A stretch of 64,000 nt of DNA from CAVVAE01 sp963746185. GTDB taxonomy: Bacteria > Actinomycetota > Actinomycetes > Propionibacteriales > Nocardioidaceae. Numbering within the stretch: the stretch's first letter is position 1; every line of letters starts with the position of its first letter. Location of the stretch: assembly GCA_963746185.1 (NCBI GenBank), contig CAVVAE010000001.1, forward strand, positions 496,001 to 560,000, written 5' to 3'. A program made the translations under genes and the position numbers. The notes under the pieces are model-generated. The model had not been told where the DNA came from and searched no databases. It saw only the letters and a list, made by a program, of their open reading frames with translations. Below are positions 26,228 through 35,446 of this stretch, in pieces.

Positions 26228-26755
26228 TCAGTGCTGATAGGTACCGACGACCTGTGCGCGAGCGAGTGCTTTGAACACCAGGTTGAACGAGACAACGGCG
26301 GGGGAGACGGAGTTGTCGACCCCCAACGAGTCCTCTCCCACTGCGTGGACGACGAAGTAGTAGCGGTGCGGGTGGTCTCCTTCGGGCGGTGCGGCGCCGG
26401 TGAAATCGTGTGACCCCACATCGTTGCGTACGTGGAAGGCGTTCCCGGGCAGTGCGTCGTCAGACGCGCCAGCACCGGCCGGTAGCTCGGTCACGGCCGC
26501 AGGCAGGTCGACGACGACCCAGTGCCAGAAGCCGGACGGCGTCGGAGCGTCCGGGTCGTAGCACGTGACGACGAAGCTCTTGGTCTCAGCCGGAAACCCG
26601 CTCCAGGACAGCTGGGGTGAAGTGTTGCCTTTAGCTGCAACCTGGTCGTCTGAGAGTGGGGCCGAGTCGGTCACTCTGTCGCTGGTGACCGTGAAGCTCG
26701 GAAGGGTCGGAAGCTTGGCATAGGGGTCTTCTGCGATGGGTCGGTCAAGAGTCAT
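26228..26755 (-). CDS. YbhB/YbcL-type Raf kinase inhibitor-like (PEBP) protein
   Basis: A 175-residue phosphatidylethanolamine-binding-like protein. Family signatures: GNTSPQLSWSGFP, CYDPDAPTPSGFWHWVV (the conserved DPDAP and GxxHW pocket residues), and PPEGDHPHRYYFVVHAV. There is no signal peptide, so it should be cytosolic. Bacterial members lack a settled function. ATG 26755 is used; ATG 26764 adds three residues. It diverges from the cysG-like gene. Confidence 0.9.
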   Translation of the reverse strand: MTLDRPIAEDPYAKLPTLPSFTVTSDRVTDSAPLSDDQVAAKGNTSPQLSWSGFPAETKSFVVTCYDPDAPTPSGFWHWVVVDLPAAVTELPAGAGASDDALPGNAFHVRNDVGSHDFTGAAPPEGDHPHRYYFVVHAVGEDSLGVDNSVSPAVVSFNLVFKALARAQVVGTYQH

Positions 26756-26837
26756 GGCACCCATCTTGACGCGGCCGCCAAATCCGTCAAGTGAGACGCC
26801 GCCCGGAGACCTCGAGGATCGCCGTAGCGTTGAGCGG

Positions 26838-28082
26838 ATGACGGCCGCCCAAGACCATCACCTCTACCCAGCCGGGCTTCGCCTAGCCGGGCGCAAGGTG
26901 GTCGTCATCGGCGGTGGACGGGTGGCCCAGCGTCGTATCCCGTCGTTGCTTGCCGCAAGGGCGATCGTCGAGGTGGTCTCACCGGCGACGACGCCTGCTG
27001 TCGAAGGGCATGCTCGCAACGGCGACATCGTGTGGCACGAGCGGCCCTACGCTCACGGCGACCTTGCGGATGCCTGGTACGTCATCTGTGCCTCCGACGA
27101 CCCCGACGTCAACGAGGAGGTCTCCCGCGAAGCTGAAGCGCGCCGCGTGTTCTGCGTCCGCAGCGACGATGCGGAGGCGGCGACTGCGTGGACGCCTGCG
27201 GTTGGGCGACACGGTCCGCTCACCGTCGCCGTGCTGGGCAGCCGCGACCCTCGACGATCCGCGGCCGTACGCGACGAGATCGTGTCCCGGCTCCGCAACG
27301 GGGAGATCGCCGCACCCAAAGATCGGGTACGACGGCCGGGCGTCACATTGGTCGGCGGCGGCCCCGGTGATCCCGACCTAATCACCATCGCGGGTCGTCG
27401 GGCGCTCCAGGAGGCCGACGTGGTCATCGCTGATCGACTGGCGCCGCGCGAGCTGCTGGCCGAGCTGGGACCGGACGTCGAGCTGATTGATGCCGCCAAG
27501 CTGCCGCGCGGCCGTGCCGCGAGTCAGCAGACCATCAACCAGGTAATGGTCGAGCGGGCACAGGCGGGTCTTTCCGTCGTAAGGTTCAAAGGCGGCGACT
27601 CGTTCGTGTTCGGGCGGGGGTTCGAGGAGGCGCAGGCCTGCGTCGCGGCCGGCGTGGCGTTCCGCGTGATCCCGGGCATCACCAGTGCCATCTCGGTCCC
27701 GGCTCTGAGCGGGATTCCGGTGACTCATCGCGGGGTCGCCCACGAGTTCACCGTGGTCTCGGGCCACCTGCCACCAGGCGACGAGAACTCCCTGGTCGAC
27801 TGGGACGCTCTTGGCCGGCTCAGCGGAACCCTCGTCCTGATGATGGCCGTCGAAAACCTCGCGATCATCGCCGCCGCTCTGATTGCCGGCGGACGACCGG
27901 CTGAGACCCCGGCCGCTGCGGTGCAGGACGGCTCGTTGGACTCCGAGCGGGCCGTCTTCTCACAACTCGGCGAGCTGGCGGACGACGTAGCCCGGCACGG
28001 CCTCCGGCCGCCAGCCATCGTCGTCATCGGTGATGTCGTGCGGGTTGCCCGCGACCTGGGCGCCGTACCCACTGCCGTCTAG
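26838..28082 (+). CDS. Sirohaem synthase, CysG type (precorrin-2 dehydrogenase + uroporphyrinogen methyltransferase)
   Basis: A 414-residue fusion. The N-terminal part (to about 150) has KVVVIGGGRVAQRRIPSLL and SDDPDVNEEVSREAEARRVF, the NAD-dependent precorrin-2 dehydrogenase/ferrochelatase unit. From about 160 the SUMT unit follows: GVTLVGGGPGDPDLITIAGR, VRFKGGDSFVFGRGFEEA, and IPGITSAISVPALSGIPVTHRG. It makes sirohaem from uroporphyrinogen III, the cofactor of sulfite and nitrite reductases, neither of which is in the window. ATG 26838 begins MTAAQDHHLYPAGLRLAGRK. Confidence 0.93.
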   Translation: MTAAQDHHLYPAGLRLAGRKVVVIGGGRVAQRRIPSLLAARAIVEVVSPATTPAVEGHARNGDIVWHERPYAHGDLADAWYVICASDDPDVNEEVSREAEARRVFCVRSDDAEAATAWTPAVGRHGPLTVAVLGSRDPRRSAAVRDEIVSRLRNGEIAAPKDRVRRPGVTLVGGGPGDPDLITIAGRRALQEADVVIADRLAPRELLAELGPDVELIDAAKLPRGRAASQQTINQVMVERAQAGLSVVRFKGGDSFVFGRGFEEAQACVAAGVAFRVIPGITSAISVPALSGIPVTHRGVAHEFTVVSGHLPPGDENSLVDWDALGRLSGTLVLMMAVENLAIIAAALIAGGRPAETPAAAVQDGSLDSERAVFSQLGELADDVARHGLRPPAIVVIGDVVRVARDLGAVPTAV

Positions 28083-28136
28083 TTCTCTGGGCGCACGCGT
28101 CGTACACCACCCACGCGCCTTTGGGACGATGTCGGG

Positions 28137-28955
28137 ATGGCGCAGCTCATCTCGGTCGACGACCCGGCCGATCCCCGTCTTGCGGACTACGTTTCGCTGC
28201 GTGACGTCCAGCTGCGTCGCCACCTCGAGGCAGAGCACGGCTTCTTCATCGCTGAAGGCGAGAAGGTCGTCCGGCGAGCCGTGGCGGGCGGCTACGCGGT
28301 CCGGTCGTTCCTGATGGCCGAGCGGTGGCTCGACGGGCTGCAGGACGAACTAGCCGCGGCAGGTGACGCACCCTGCTTCGTGGTCACCGAAGAGCTGGCC
28401 GAGGCCGTGACGGGATTCCACGTCCACCGGGGTGCGCTGGCGGCACTCGAGCGGCGGCCGCTCCCGAGCGTCGACGAGGTGCTTGAAGGGGCCAAGAACA
28501 TCGTGCTTCTCGAAGACATCGTCGACCACGCGAACGTCGGTGGCGTGTTTCGCAGCGCCGCCGCCCTCGGTATGGACGCGGTGCTGTTGGCCCCCCGCTG
28601 CGCCGATCCGCTGTACCGGAGGTCGATCAAGGTCGCGATGGGCGCCGTCTTCTCGATGCCCTGGACACGGCTTGACGAGTGGTACGACGCACTGCCCGAA
28701 TTGTCCGCGGCGGGCTTCACCACAATCGCTCTCACACCGGCTAAAGATGCCGAAGAACTAGGAGATGTCTTAGAACGCCTGCCCGACCGGAAAGTCTGCC
28801 TTATTCTGGGCTCGGAGGGAGCGGGGCTGTCCCCGCGATGGATGACTAGTGCAGAGGCCACGGCGGGGATCGCCATGGCTGCGGACGTGGATTCACTGAA
28901 TGTGGCCGCTGCCGCTGCGATAGCTATCTTCCTCGTGACGCATCGAACGCCGTAG
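28137..28955 (+). CDS. SpoU/TrmH family RNA 2'-O-methyltransferase
   Basis: A 272-residue SPOUT methyltransferase. The three family motifs are present: DHANVGGVFRSAAALGMDAV, LILGSEGAGLSP and DVDSLNVAAAAAIAIF. The N-terminal 120 residues form a substrate-binding region (YVSLRDVQLRRHLEAEHGFF). It probably methylates ribose in tRNA or rRNA; the position cannot be told. The GTG start of the next gene follows after 10 bases, so the two are probably co-transcribed. Confidence 0.92.
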   Translation: MAQLISVDDPADPRLADYVSLRDVQLRRHLEAEHGFFIAEGEKVVRRAVAGGYAVRSFLMAERWLDGLQDELAAAGDAPCFVVTEELAEAVTGFHVHRGALAALERRPLPSVDEVLEGAKNIVLLEDIVDHANVGGVFRSAAALGMDAVLLAPRCADPLYRRSIKVAMGAVFSMPWTRLDEWYDALPELSAAGFTTIALTPAKDAEELGDVLERLPDRKVCLILGSEGAGLSPRWMTSAEATAGIAMAADVDSLNVAAAAAIAIFLVTHRTP

Positions 28956-28965
28956 GGGGCAGAAC

Positions 28966-30432
28966 GTGAGGGACGGGCGCTTAGGGCTCGCCGCCGGTGG
29001 CGTGCGACAGCTTCACGAGTCGCTGGCCGCGCTGCACGCCTCCCCAGATGTCCGCTCAGCGCTCAGCGACGTCACCGAACCGCTGCTCGAGCTTCTCGAC
29101 GCCCGCATGGTGGTGCTCCACCTGGCCGACCAAGACATGCTCGAAGCCGTTGCCGTCGCCGGTGACAAGTCCGGCAAGGCCCTGATCGGGTCGCGAGCGC
29201 CGGTCGACGACTGGATCCGACTTCTCGGGGCAGCGACCGCGTACGACGGTGTGCATCTGTGCCGAGACCCTCGTGAATTCCTGACCGATGTCGTGCACGA
29301 GCCTGCCGACTCCGAGCTTGCCCTCTACGGTGATGCGGACCATTGGGGCGTCCTCAACCAGCTCGTCGCGCCCTTTGTGACCTCAGCGGAGCTCGTCGGC
29401 GTACTCGTCGTCAGCTTCGACGCCGGGTCGCCGCGACCAGACGATGTCGTGTGTGCGGTCCTGGAGATGTTCGCCGCCCAGGCCAGCGTCGCCCTCCACC
29501 ACCAGCGCTTCGTCGACCGCTCCGCTGCCGACCACCTGGCGCTTCGGCTGAACGAGGAGCGGTTCAGGCTGGCGTTCGACAACGCGCCCATCGGGATGGC
29601 CGAGTTCACCGAAGGTGCGGGCGGTCTCGAGATCGCCCGGATCAACCGCGCTGCCGGGCAGATGTTCGGGGTCAACGTCTTCGGCGCCCAGCACGAGCCC
29701 ATTGACCGAGTGCTGACCGTGGTCCGCGGTGAAACGCTCGGCGAAGCGATGACCCGCTTGCTCAAGGACGACCGTCGTGGCCTGCGCATGGAGGTGCCGT
29801 TCATCGGCGCCGACGGAAACGAGTTTTGGGGGTTGGTCGAGGCCGCCTCGTTGCTCGACGTCGGCGGCCGCTCCGGGATCCTCTGTCAGATCGTCGACAT
29901 CACCCAGTCAAAGGCCGAGGAGCGGGAGCTGACCAAGCGCGCCCTCCACGACCCGCTCACCGGGCTACCCAACCGGCTGACCGTCATCGACCACCTGCAG
30001 ACCGTCGTCCACGAGTCCCGCGAGACGGGTGAGCTCGGGGCCCTGTTGTTCTGCGACCTCGACAACTTCAAGGCAGTCAACGACAAGCATGGCCACCTGG
30101 TCGGTGACGACGCCTTGGCCGAGTTGGCCAACCGGCTGCACCAGACCGTCCGCAAGTCCGATGTCGCCGGCAGGTTCGGTGGCGACGAGTTCGTGGTGGT
30201 GGCGTTCCCGGTGTCGCAGGACGAGGCGCAGGCGCTCGGCGAACGCATCTCGGCAGCGATGTCTGAACCGATGATCTTCGACGGAGCCGCCCTGCGCATC
30301 GGTGTCAGCATCGGGATCGCCATGGTCACTGGCACCGTCGAACCTTCAGAAGTGCTCCGGCGTGCCGATGCAGCGATGTACGCCGTCCGAGCCCGCCAGC
30401 GCCGGCCTCGCTACATCGTCGACACCGCCTAG
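28966..30432 (+). CDS. GAF-PAS-GGDEF diguanylate cyclase
   Basis: A 488-residue soluble signalling protein. Residues about 25-185 look like a GAF sensor (ARMVVLHLADQDMLEAVAVA, LVAPFVTSAELVGVLVV), about 200-315 a PAS domain (FRLAFDNAPIGMAEFTEGAG), and 325-480 a GGDEF domain with DPLTGLPNRL and the intact catalytic FGGDEF (405-409). The RKSD inhibitory site (396-399) lies five residues before it, so product inhibition by c-di-GMP is expected. GTG 28966 has a GGGGG ribosome site. Confidence 0.92.
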   Translation: MRDGRLGLAAGGVRQLHESLAALHASPDVRSALSDVTEPLLELLDARMVVLHLADQDMLEAVAVAGDKSGKALIGSRAPVDDWIRLLGAATAYDGVHLCRDPREFLTDVVHEPADSELALYGDADHWGVLNQLVAPFVTSAELVGVLVVSFDAGSPRPDDVVCAVLEMFAAQASVALHHQRFVDRSAADHLALRLNEERFRLAFDNAPIGMAEFTEGAGGLEIARINRAAGQMFGVNVFGAQHEPIDRVLTVVRGETLGEAMTRLLKDDRRGLRMEVPFIGADGNEFWGLVEAASLLDVGGRSGILCQIVDITQSKAEERELTKRALHDPLTGLPNRLTVIDHLQTVVHESRETGELGALLFCDLDNFKAVNDKHGHLVGDDALAELANRLHQTVRKSDVAGRFGGDEFVVVAFPVSQDEAQALGERISAAMSEPMIFDGAALRIGVSIGIAMVTGTVEPSEVLRRADAAMYAVRARQRRPRYIVDTA

Positions 30433-30459
30433 TCCCGTACAGCGGAATCCTCGCGGCCG

Positions 30460-31023
30460 TCAGTCCTCCGCGGGCCAGCCTGGTGGGAACTCGTCGGCGA
30501 CGTCCTCAGCCGCCTTGTAGAGCTTCTTGCGATTGCGCGCCGAGATCCGGTCGCCGAACACCATCCCTTGCAGGTGGTCGCTCTCGTGCTGCAAACAACG
30601 CGCTACCAAGCCACTGCCGGAGTAAGTGACGGGTTTTCCGTTGTGGTCGAAGCCGCTCACCGTCGCGAAGTCCGCGCGGGCGCACGCCACGAACGCGCCC
30701 GGGAGTGAGAGGCAGCCTTCCTCGGCGTCGTTGAGCACCCGGTCCTTGCCCTCCGGAACGGTGAGCGTCGGGTTGCACACGACCCCACGATGTTGGCCGC
30801 CCTCGTCGTCAGGGCAGTCGAAGACGAAGACGCTTCTGGAGATGCCGATCTGGTTCGCGGCCAGCCCGACACCGTCGGCCGCATACATGGTGGCGACGAG
30901 GTCACGTACGAGGGCAGCCAGCTCGTCGTCGTACGACTCGACGGGGGCGCACGCGGTGTGCATCACCGGCTCGCCCCAACGCGTCATGGGGTGGACGACA
31001 CCGCCGGTGGGTAGCTCACTCAC
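30460..31023 (-). CDS. def: Peptide deformylase
   Basis: A 187-residue metalloenzyme that removes the formyl group from new proteins. All three motifs are present: GVGLAANQIG (51-60), EEGCLSLPG with ligand Cys104, and QHESDH with ligands His146 and His150. GTG 31023 is used. Normal length for an actinobacterial type 1 or 3 deformylase. It lies downstream of the dioxygenase gene on the same strand, 57 bp away. Confidence 0.96.
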   Translation of the reverse strand: MSELPTGGVVHPMTRWGEPVMHTACAPVESYDDELAALVRDLVATMYAADGVGLAANQIGISRSVFVFDCPDDEGGQHRGVVCNPTLTVPEGKDRVLNDAEEGCLSLPGAFVACARADFATVSGFDHNGKPVTYSGSGLVARCLQHESDHLQGMVFGDRISARNRKKLYKAAEDVADEFPPGWPAED

Positions 31024-31080
31024 GCGAGGGACGCTATCGCAGCGATGTGGCCGAACTCGCCACCGGTGCGCTGCCGCAAC

Positions 31081-31911
31081 TCAGTTGAACTGCCAGGAGC
31101 GCTTCGACAACCCGTACCAGAATCCGTCGATCACCGAGGTGCCCTCCCGGAGCTGGTCGACGCTGGCCCCGAGGCTGACGAAGAGCGGGGCAAAGTGCTC
31201 GGTCCGGGGGTGCGCAAGGGTGGCGGCTGGCGCCTTGTGCAGGAAGTCGATCAACGCGTCGATGTCTTTGGCGGCGATGGCGCGCTCGGCCCATTCGTCG
31301 AACTCCTTCGACCAGCCAGGAGCGGGGGAGTTGCTGGGCAGTGCCATGTTGGTGAGGTGGAGGTTGTGGGTGGTGAAGCCGCTGCCGAGGATCAGCACGC
31401 CCTCGTCGCGAAGCGGGGCCAGCCGGCGACCGATGTCGAACAATCCCATCGGGTCGAGGGTCGGCATCGAGATCTGCAGGGTCGGGATGTCAGCGGCTGG
31501 GAACATCTCGACGAGGGGCACGTAGGCGCCGTGGTCGAGTCCGCGCAGCGGGGCGTCATGCACGTCGTTGTCGGGGAGGCTCAACCGACCCCGGACTTTC
31601 GCTGCGAGCTCCGGCGCACCTGGAGCGGGGTACTGGACCGCGTAGTAGCGGTCGGGGAAGCCCCAGAAGTCGTACACCAGCGGGACTGTCGTGGTGGCCG
31701 ACAACGTGAGCGGGGCTTCCTCCCAGTGGGCCGAGACGACGAGGATCGCCTTCGGTTGGGGCAGGCCGGCAGACCAGGCGGCGAGCTGCGCGGTCCACAC
31801 CGGGTCGTCGGCGAGCGGGGGAGCACCATGGCTGAGGTAGATGACGGGCATGGCGCTGCTTGCGGCCTCGCCCGGAATCGTCGTACCGGCTGGCGACGGC
31901 GTCTCGCTCAT
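31081..31911 (-). CDS. DODA-type extradiol aromatic ring-opening dioxygenase
   Basis: A 276-residue class III extradiol dioxygenase-like protein. VIYLSHGAPPLADDP, VVSAHWEE, GLDHGAYVPLVEMFP and GSGFTTHNLH place the conserved metal-binding His residues of the LigB/DODA group. The ATG at 31911 is preceded by GAGGAG on its strand. The physiological substrate of the bacterial group is unclear. It diverges from an aldo/keto reductase gene, and the shared interval holds an AT-rich palindrome that could be a repressor site. Confidence 0.9.
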   Translation of the reverse strand: MSETPSPAGTTIPGEAASSAMPVIYLSHGAPPLADDPVWTAQLAAWSAGLPQPKAILVVSAHWEEAPLTLSATTTVPLVYDFWGFPDRYYAVQYPAPGAPELAAKVRGRLSLPDNDVHDAPLRGLDHGAYVPLVEMFPAADIPTLQISMPTLDPMGLFDIGRRLAPLRDEGVLILGSGFTTHNLHLTNMALPSNSPAPGWSKEFDEWAERAIAAKDIDALIDFLHKAPAATLAHPRTEHFAPLFVSLGASVDQLREGTSVIDGFWYGLSKRSWQFN

Positions 31912-31928
31912 GGCGTCTCCTCAGAGGT

Positions 31929-31944
31929 AGTTTAGATTTAAAGT
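31929..31944. promoter_or_regulatory. AT-rich imperfect palindrome, possible operator
   Basis: AGTTTAGATTTAAAGT, 6 of 8 positions symmetric per half, lies 18 bases upstream of the dioxygenase ATG in an interval that is otherwise GC rich. It resembles MarR-type operators; no regulator gene is adjacent. Confidence 0.4.
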
Positions 31945-32023
31945 ATAGCGTCAAGCACGCGGCGTTGTAGTCCCGACCTTGGGCCGGGAGAGGCTGTTGA
32001 GGCCCGCTGCTACGTTGGGCCGC

Positions 32024-32857
32024 ATGCCCACTATTCCCCTCGTGACATTCAACAACGGTGTCGAGATTCCCCAAGTAGGGTTCGGCGTCTTCCTCATACC
32101 GGAGGACGAGACGAAGGCAGCAGTCTCCGCTGCCCTCGACATCGGCTACCGGCATATCGACACCGCGAGGCTGTACCGGAACGAGGCCGCGGTCGGTGAG
32201 GCGATCGCGGAGTCGGGAATCCCGCGCGACGAACTGTTCGTGACCACCAAGTGCTGGAACTCTGACCATGGCTACGACCAAGCCCTCGGAGCGTTTGACG
32301 CCAGCGTGAAGCGGCTCGGACTCGACTATCTCGACCTCTACCTGATCCATTGGCCGGTGCCGTCGAGGGACGCCTACGTCGACACCTGGCGGGCTTTCGA
32401 AAGGTTGTACGCCGATGGGCGAGTGCGCAGCATCGGGGTATCGAACTTCCAGATCCCGCACTTGCAACGCCTCTTCGACGAGGCCGACGTCGTCCCTGCC
32501 GTCAATCAGATCGAGCTGCACCCGTGGCTCCAGCAACGAGAACTTCGAGCGTCCCATGCAGAGCACGGGATCGTGACGGAGGCGTGGAGCCCCATCGCGC
32601 GTGGCGGCGACTCCCTCGAGGATCCGGTGATCGGCGCGATCGCCGGCAAGCACAATGTCAGCCCTGCCCAGGTGATTCTGCGCTGGCACCTCGACCTCGG
32701 CAACGTGATCATCCCGAAGTCCGTGCACCCGGAGCGAATGGCGGCCAACATCGACCTCTTCAACATCCGGCTCGACGAAGACGACCACAGCAAGATCGCC
32801 TCTCTCGATGAGGGCGAGCGCGTGGGACCCAATCCGGATGAGATGAACCGCACCTGA
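32024..32857 (+). CDS. Aldo/keto reductase
   Basis: A 277-residue NADPH-dependent TIM-barrel oxidoreductase with the full catalytic tetrad Asp46, Tyr51, Lys76 and His109 (HIDTARLYRNE, TTKCW, LIHWP). GVSNFQ, NQIELHPWLQQ and IPKSVHPERMAANI are standard family motifs. ATG 32024 begins MPTIPLVTFNNGVEIPQVGF. It resembles the 2,5-diketo-gluconate reductase group, but substrate choice is broad in the family. Confidence 0.94.
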   Translation: MPTIPLVTFNNGVEIPQVGFGVFLIPEDETKAAVSAALDIGYRHIDTARLYRNEAAVGEAIAESGIPRDELFVTTKCWNSDHGYDQALGAFDASVKRLGLDYLDLYLIHWPVPSRDAYVDTWRAFERLYADGRVRSIGVSNFQIPHLQRLFDEADVVPAVNQIELHPWLQQRELRASHAEHGIVTEAWSPIARGGDSLEDPVIGAIAGKHNVSPAQVILRWHLDLGNVIIPKSVHPERMAANIDLFNIRLDEDDHSKIASLDEGERVGPNPDEMNRT

Positions 32858-32884
32858 CACGGCGCCCTCCCACGATGGCGGCGA

Positions 32885-33463
32885 TCAGCCCTGTTTCGGA
32901 CTCCAGTCCGGGCTCCGACCGAAGGCAGCAAGCAATGCCGACTGGGGGTCACTGCCCGCCGAGGTTCGCGGGCCGATGGCGCCGGCGGCGCGATACAGCT
33001 CTTCGCGACCGGCGAACCAGGCGCTGACGGCCTTGACGAGGTCCGCGTCCAGCTGGGTGTCGCCGTCCGTCGCGGCAGCGAGGTCCCAGCTGTGGATCAG
33101 GTGGTCGGCGACGAGCTGGTAGAGGTACTCACCGGCATCCTCGTCGCCGTATGACAGATGCACTTTGCGGCCGGTGCTATCGCCTGCTGTGACGGCAACC
33201 TTGGCTTCTTGTGCAGCCGCGCTCGCCGCAGCGAGAGGGTCGTCACCGAGCAGGTCACCGTCGAACCTGTCACCGACTTGTTCGATCGTCTTTCCCTGCA
33301 TCAGCGGAGTCGTCCAGAGCTCCTCGCCGACGACGTGGTTCACCAGCTCGCGGACCGTCCACTCTGCACACGGCGTCGGGCCGTCCCACTGGTCTGTTGT
33401 GACCGTTCCCAGCCGGGCCGCCCAGGCCTCGACGGATCTGGGGTACAGCGCCGTGATGTCCAT
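32885..33463 (-). CDS. TIGR03086-type DinB/maleylpyruvate isomerase-like protein
   Basis: A 192-residue helical protein. DQWDGPTPCAEWTVRELVNH at the N-terminus is the hallmark of the actinobacterial TIGR03086 group of the DinB/mycothiol-dependent superfamily. His in LVNHVVGEE and in LVADHLIHSWDLA would be metal ligands. The substrate is unknown; a role with mycothiol is possible by family. ATG 33463 is used. Confidence 0.87.
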   Translation of the reverse strand: MDITALYPRSVEAWAARLGTVTTDQWDGPTPCAEWTVRELVNHVVGEELWTTPLMQGKTIEQVGDRFDGDLLGDDPLAAASAAAQEAKVAVTAGDSTGRKVHLSYGDEDAGEYLYQLVADHLIHSWDLAAATDGDTQLDADLVKAVSAWFAGREELYRAAGAIGPRTSAGSDPQSALLAAFGRSPDWSPKQG

Positions 33464-33577
33464 GCGGTCGCCTCCCTCTTATGCTCAGGACCGTTGCCTG
33501 CCACGAGGATGCTCCCGGATTCTCCACCCGTCCACTCGACACCGCGCGGGCGATCCGTCAACCACGCCGAGATGTCC

Positions 33578-34261
33578 TCAGCCGAGGTGTTTGAGTGCTT
33601 CGCGCTTCGACAGGGGTGAGAGCCGTCCCTCTCGGGCTGCCACGACGTCACGCACCCACTGGGGATCCGCCTTTGCGTACTCGCGAAGCGCCCAGCCGAT
33701 CGCCTTGCGGATAAAGAAGTCCCGGTCCGCGAGGTTGGCGTCGATCGTTTCCACGAGCAGTTCTGTATCAGTCTCGGTCTTGTGGCCGAGCTGGCAGATG
33801 ATCGACGTACGCCGCAGCCAGAGATCGTCGCTTCGCGACCACGCCCGCATGATGGGTGTCGAAGCTTCGCGATGAGCCCGGAGCACGTCGCCGACCCGGT
33901 GCGACGTGTCATCGACGATGTCCCACCAGGCCCCGACCGTGATCAGGTGCTCGTACAACGCGAGGGAGTCGGGCGACGCGGCGTATTCGCGATAGAGGCG
34001 GTGGGCGGCCAGGTTGAGGGCTGCGTAGCGCTCTTCTCGGTACGCCGCTTCGTCGAACAGGGTACGGATCGTCGACTCCCAGGCACCGCGGTCGGACAAC
34101 CGGTACTCGGCGTACGCCTGTCTGCACAACAGCTTCACTGCGGGAGCGCGCACGCCCAGGTAGGGCATGGCCGACTTCATGTAGGCCTGCATGGCTGGCG
34201 CGTCATCGGGGTTGGCGAGCGTGCGAAGTCCCGACCGGACCTCGGCGACCAGCTCGTTCAC
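33578..34261 (-). CDS. AlkD-like DNA alkylation repair protein
   Basis: A 227-residue all-helical protein of HEAT-like repeats. MPYLGVRAPAVKLLCRQAY, LITVGAWWDIVDDTSHRVG, and NLADRDFFIRKAIGWALREY match AlkD, a glycosylase that removes 3-methyl- and 7-methylpurines. The Trp-Trp-Asp and RKAIGWALREY positions correspond to the DNA-contact residues of the family. GTG 34261 overlaps the glgA stop (34258-34260), so its translation is coupled to glycogen synthase, an odd pairing. Confidence 0.92.
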   Translation of the reverse strand: MNELVAEVRSGLRTLANPDDAPAMQAYMKSAMPYLGVRAPAVKLLCRQAYAEYRLSDRGAWESTIRTLFDEAAYREERYAALNLAAHRLYREYAASPDSLALYEHLITVGAWWDIVDDTSHRVGDVLRAHREASTPIMRAWSRSDDLWLRRTSIICQLGHKTETDTELLVETIDANLADRDFFIRKAIGWALREYAKADPQWVRDVVAAREGRLSPLSKREALKHLG

Positions 34262-35412
34262 GTGAGAGTGCGGTACAGGGCTACGGTCTGGTCAGCCACG
34301 GTGGACCACGCGAAGTCGTTGACCGCCCGTTGCCGTCCTGCCTTGCCCATCCGGTCGGCGAGCTCCGGGTCACGCACCAGACGGTTGACCAGGTCCGCCA
34401 GCGACGCCTCGAAGCCCGCGGGGTCGTCGGGTGTGTAGTCGACCAGCAGTCCGGTCTCGCCGTCGACGACAACCTCGGGGATACCGCCGACAGCGCTCGC
34501 AACGACGGGTGTCTCGCACGCCATCGCCTCCAGGTTGACGATGCCGAGCGGCTCGTAGACCGAGGGGCAGACGAACGCCAGTGCGTGGCTCAACACCTGC
34601 CGCACACTCTCCCGCGGCAGCATCTCGCTCACGACGATGACGCCGTCACGCTCTGCGCGCAGCCGGGCGATGGCCTCGTCGGTCTCGGCCTTCAGCTCGG
34701 GTGTGTCAGCTGCTCCCGCTAGGAGCACGATCTGGAGGGCAGGATCAAACGCCAGTCCCGCCCTGAGCAGGTGCGGAACTCCCTTCTGCCGGGTGATCCG
34801 CCCGACGAACGTCACGTAAGGCCTCGACGGATCGATGCCCAGCTCGGCGAGCACGTTCGTGTCAGGATCGGGCCGGTAGAAGTCGGCGTCAATGCCGTTG
34901 TAGATCACGTGGATGCGAGCGGGATCGATCTCGGGGTACGCCGCTCTGACGTCTCCCGCCATCCCCTCGCTGACAGCGACGACGGCGTCTGCGGCGAGAA
35001 AGGCGGTGCGCTCGGCCCATGAGGACACCTGGTAGCCGCCGCCGAGCTGCTCGGCCTTCCACGGCCGTCGTGGCTCGAGAGAGTGGGCCGTGACGACGTG
35101 CGGCACGTCGTACAGCAACGCGCTCAGGTGGCCGGCGAGGTTGGCGTACCAGGTGTGCGAGTGAACCAGCTCGACACCTTCGCAAGCGGCCGTCATCGCG
35201 ATGTCCGCAGAGATGACGTGGAGCGCGGCGTTGGCGTCGGGGAACCGGCCGTCCTGTACGGCGACGGCAATCGCGTCCTCGCGTTCGATGCCCATGCAGA
35301 TGACGCTGAGGTCGAGCCGTTCGCGTAGTTGCCGGGCGAGGAAGTCGACATGGACCCCGGCACCGCCGTACACCTCCGGCGGGTACTCCCGGGTGAGGAG
35401 ACCGACACGCAT
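34258..35412 (-). CDS. glgA: Glycogen synthase / maltose-1-phosphate synthase (GT4)
   Basis: A 384-residue GT4 glycosyltransferase of the actinobacterial TIGR02149 type. REYPPEVYGGAGVHVDFLAR, HSHTWYANLAGHLSALLYDV, FVGRITRQKGVPHLLRA and PSVYEPLGIVNLEAMACETP are family signatures. In mycobacteria the orthologue (GlgM, Rv1212c) uses ADP-glucose to make alpha-maltose-1-phosphate and lies divergent from glgC, the same arrangement as here. ATG 35412 is used, 34 bp from the glgC start, so the two share one control region. Confidence 0.92.
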   Translation of the reverse strand: MRVGLLTREYPPEVYGGAGVHVDFLARQLRERLDLSVICMGIEREDAIAVAVQDGRFPDANAALHVISADIAMTAACEGVELVHSHTWYANLAGHLSALLYDVPHVVTAHSLEPRRPWKAEQLGGGYQVSSWAERTAFLAADAVVAVSEGMAGDVRAAYPEIDPARIHVIYNGIDADFYRPDPDTNVLAELGIDPSRPYVTFVGRITRQKGVPHLLRAGLAFDPALQIVLLAGAADTPELKAETDEAIARLRAERDGVIVVSEMLPRESVRQVLSHALAFVCPSVYEPLGIVNLEAMACETPVVASAVGGIPEVVVDGETGLLVDYTPDDPAGFEASLADLVNRLVRDPELADRMGKAGRQRAVNDFAWSTVADQTVALYRTLT

Positions 35413-35446
35413 GGCACGACCCTAGTCGCGCCAGTAGGGTCGCTGC

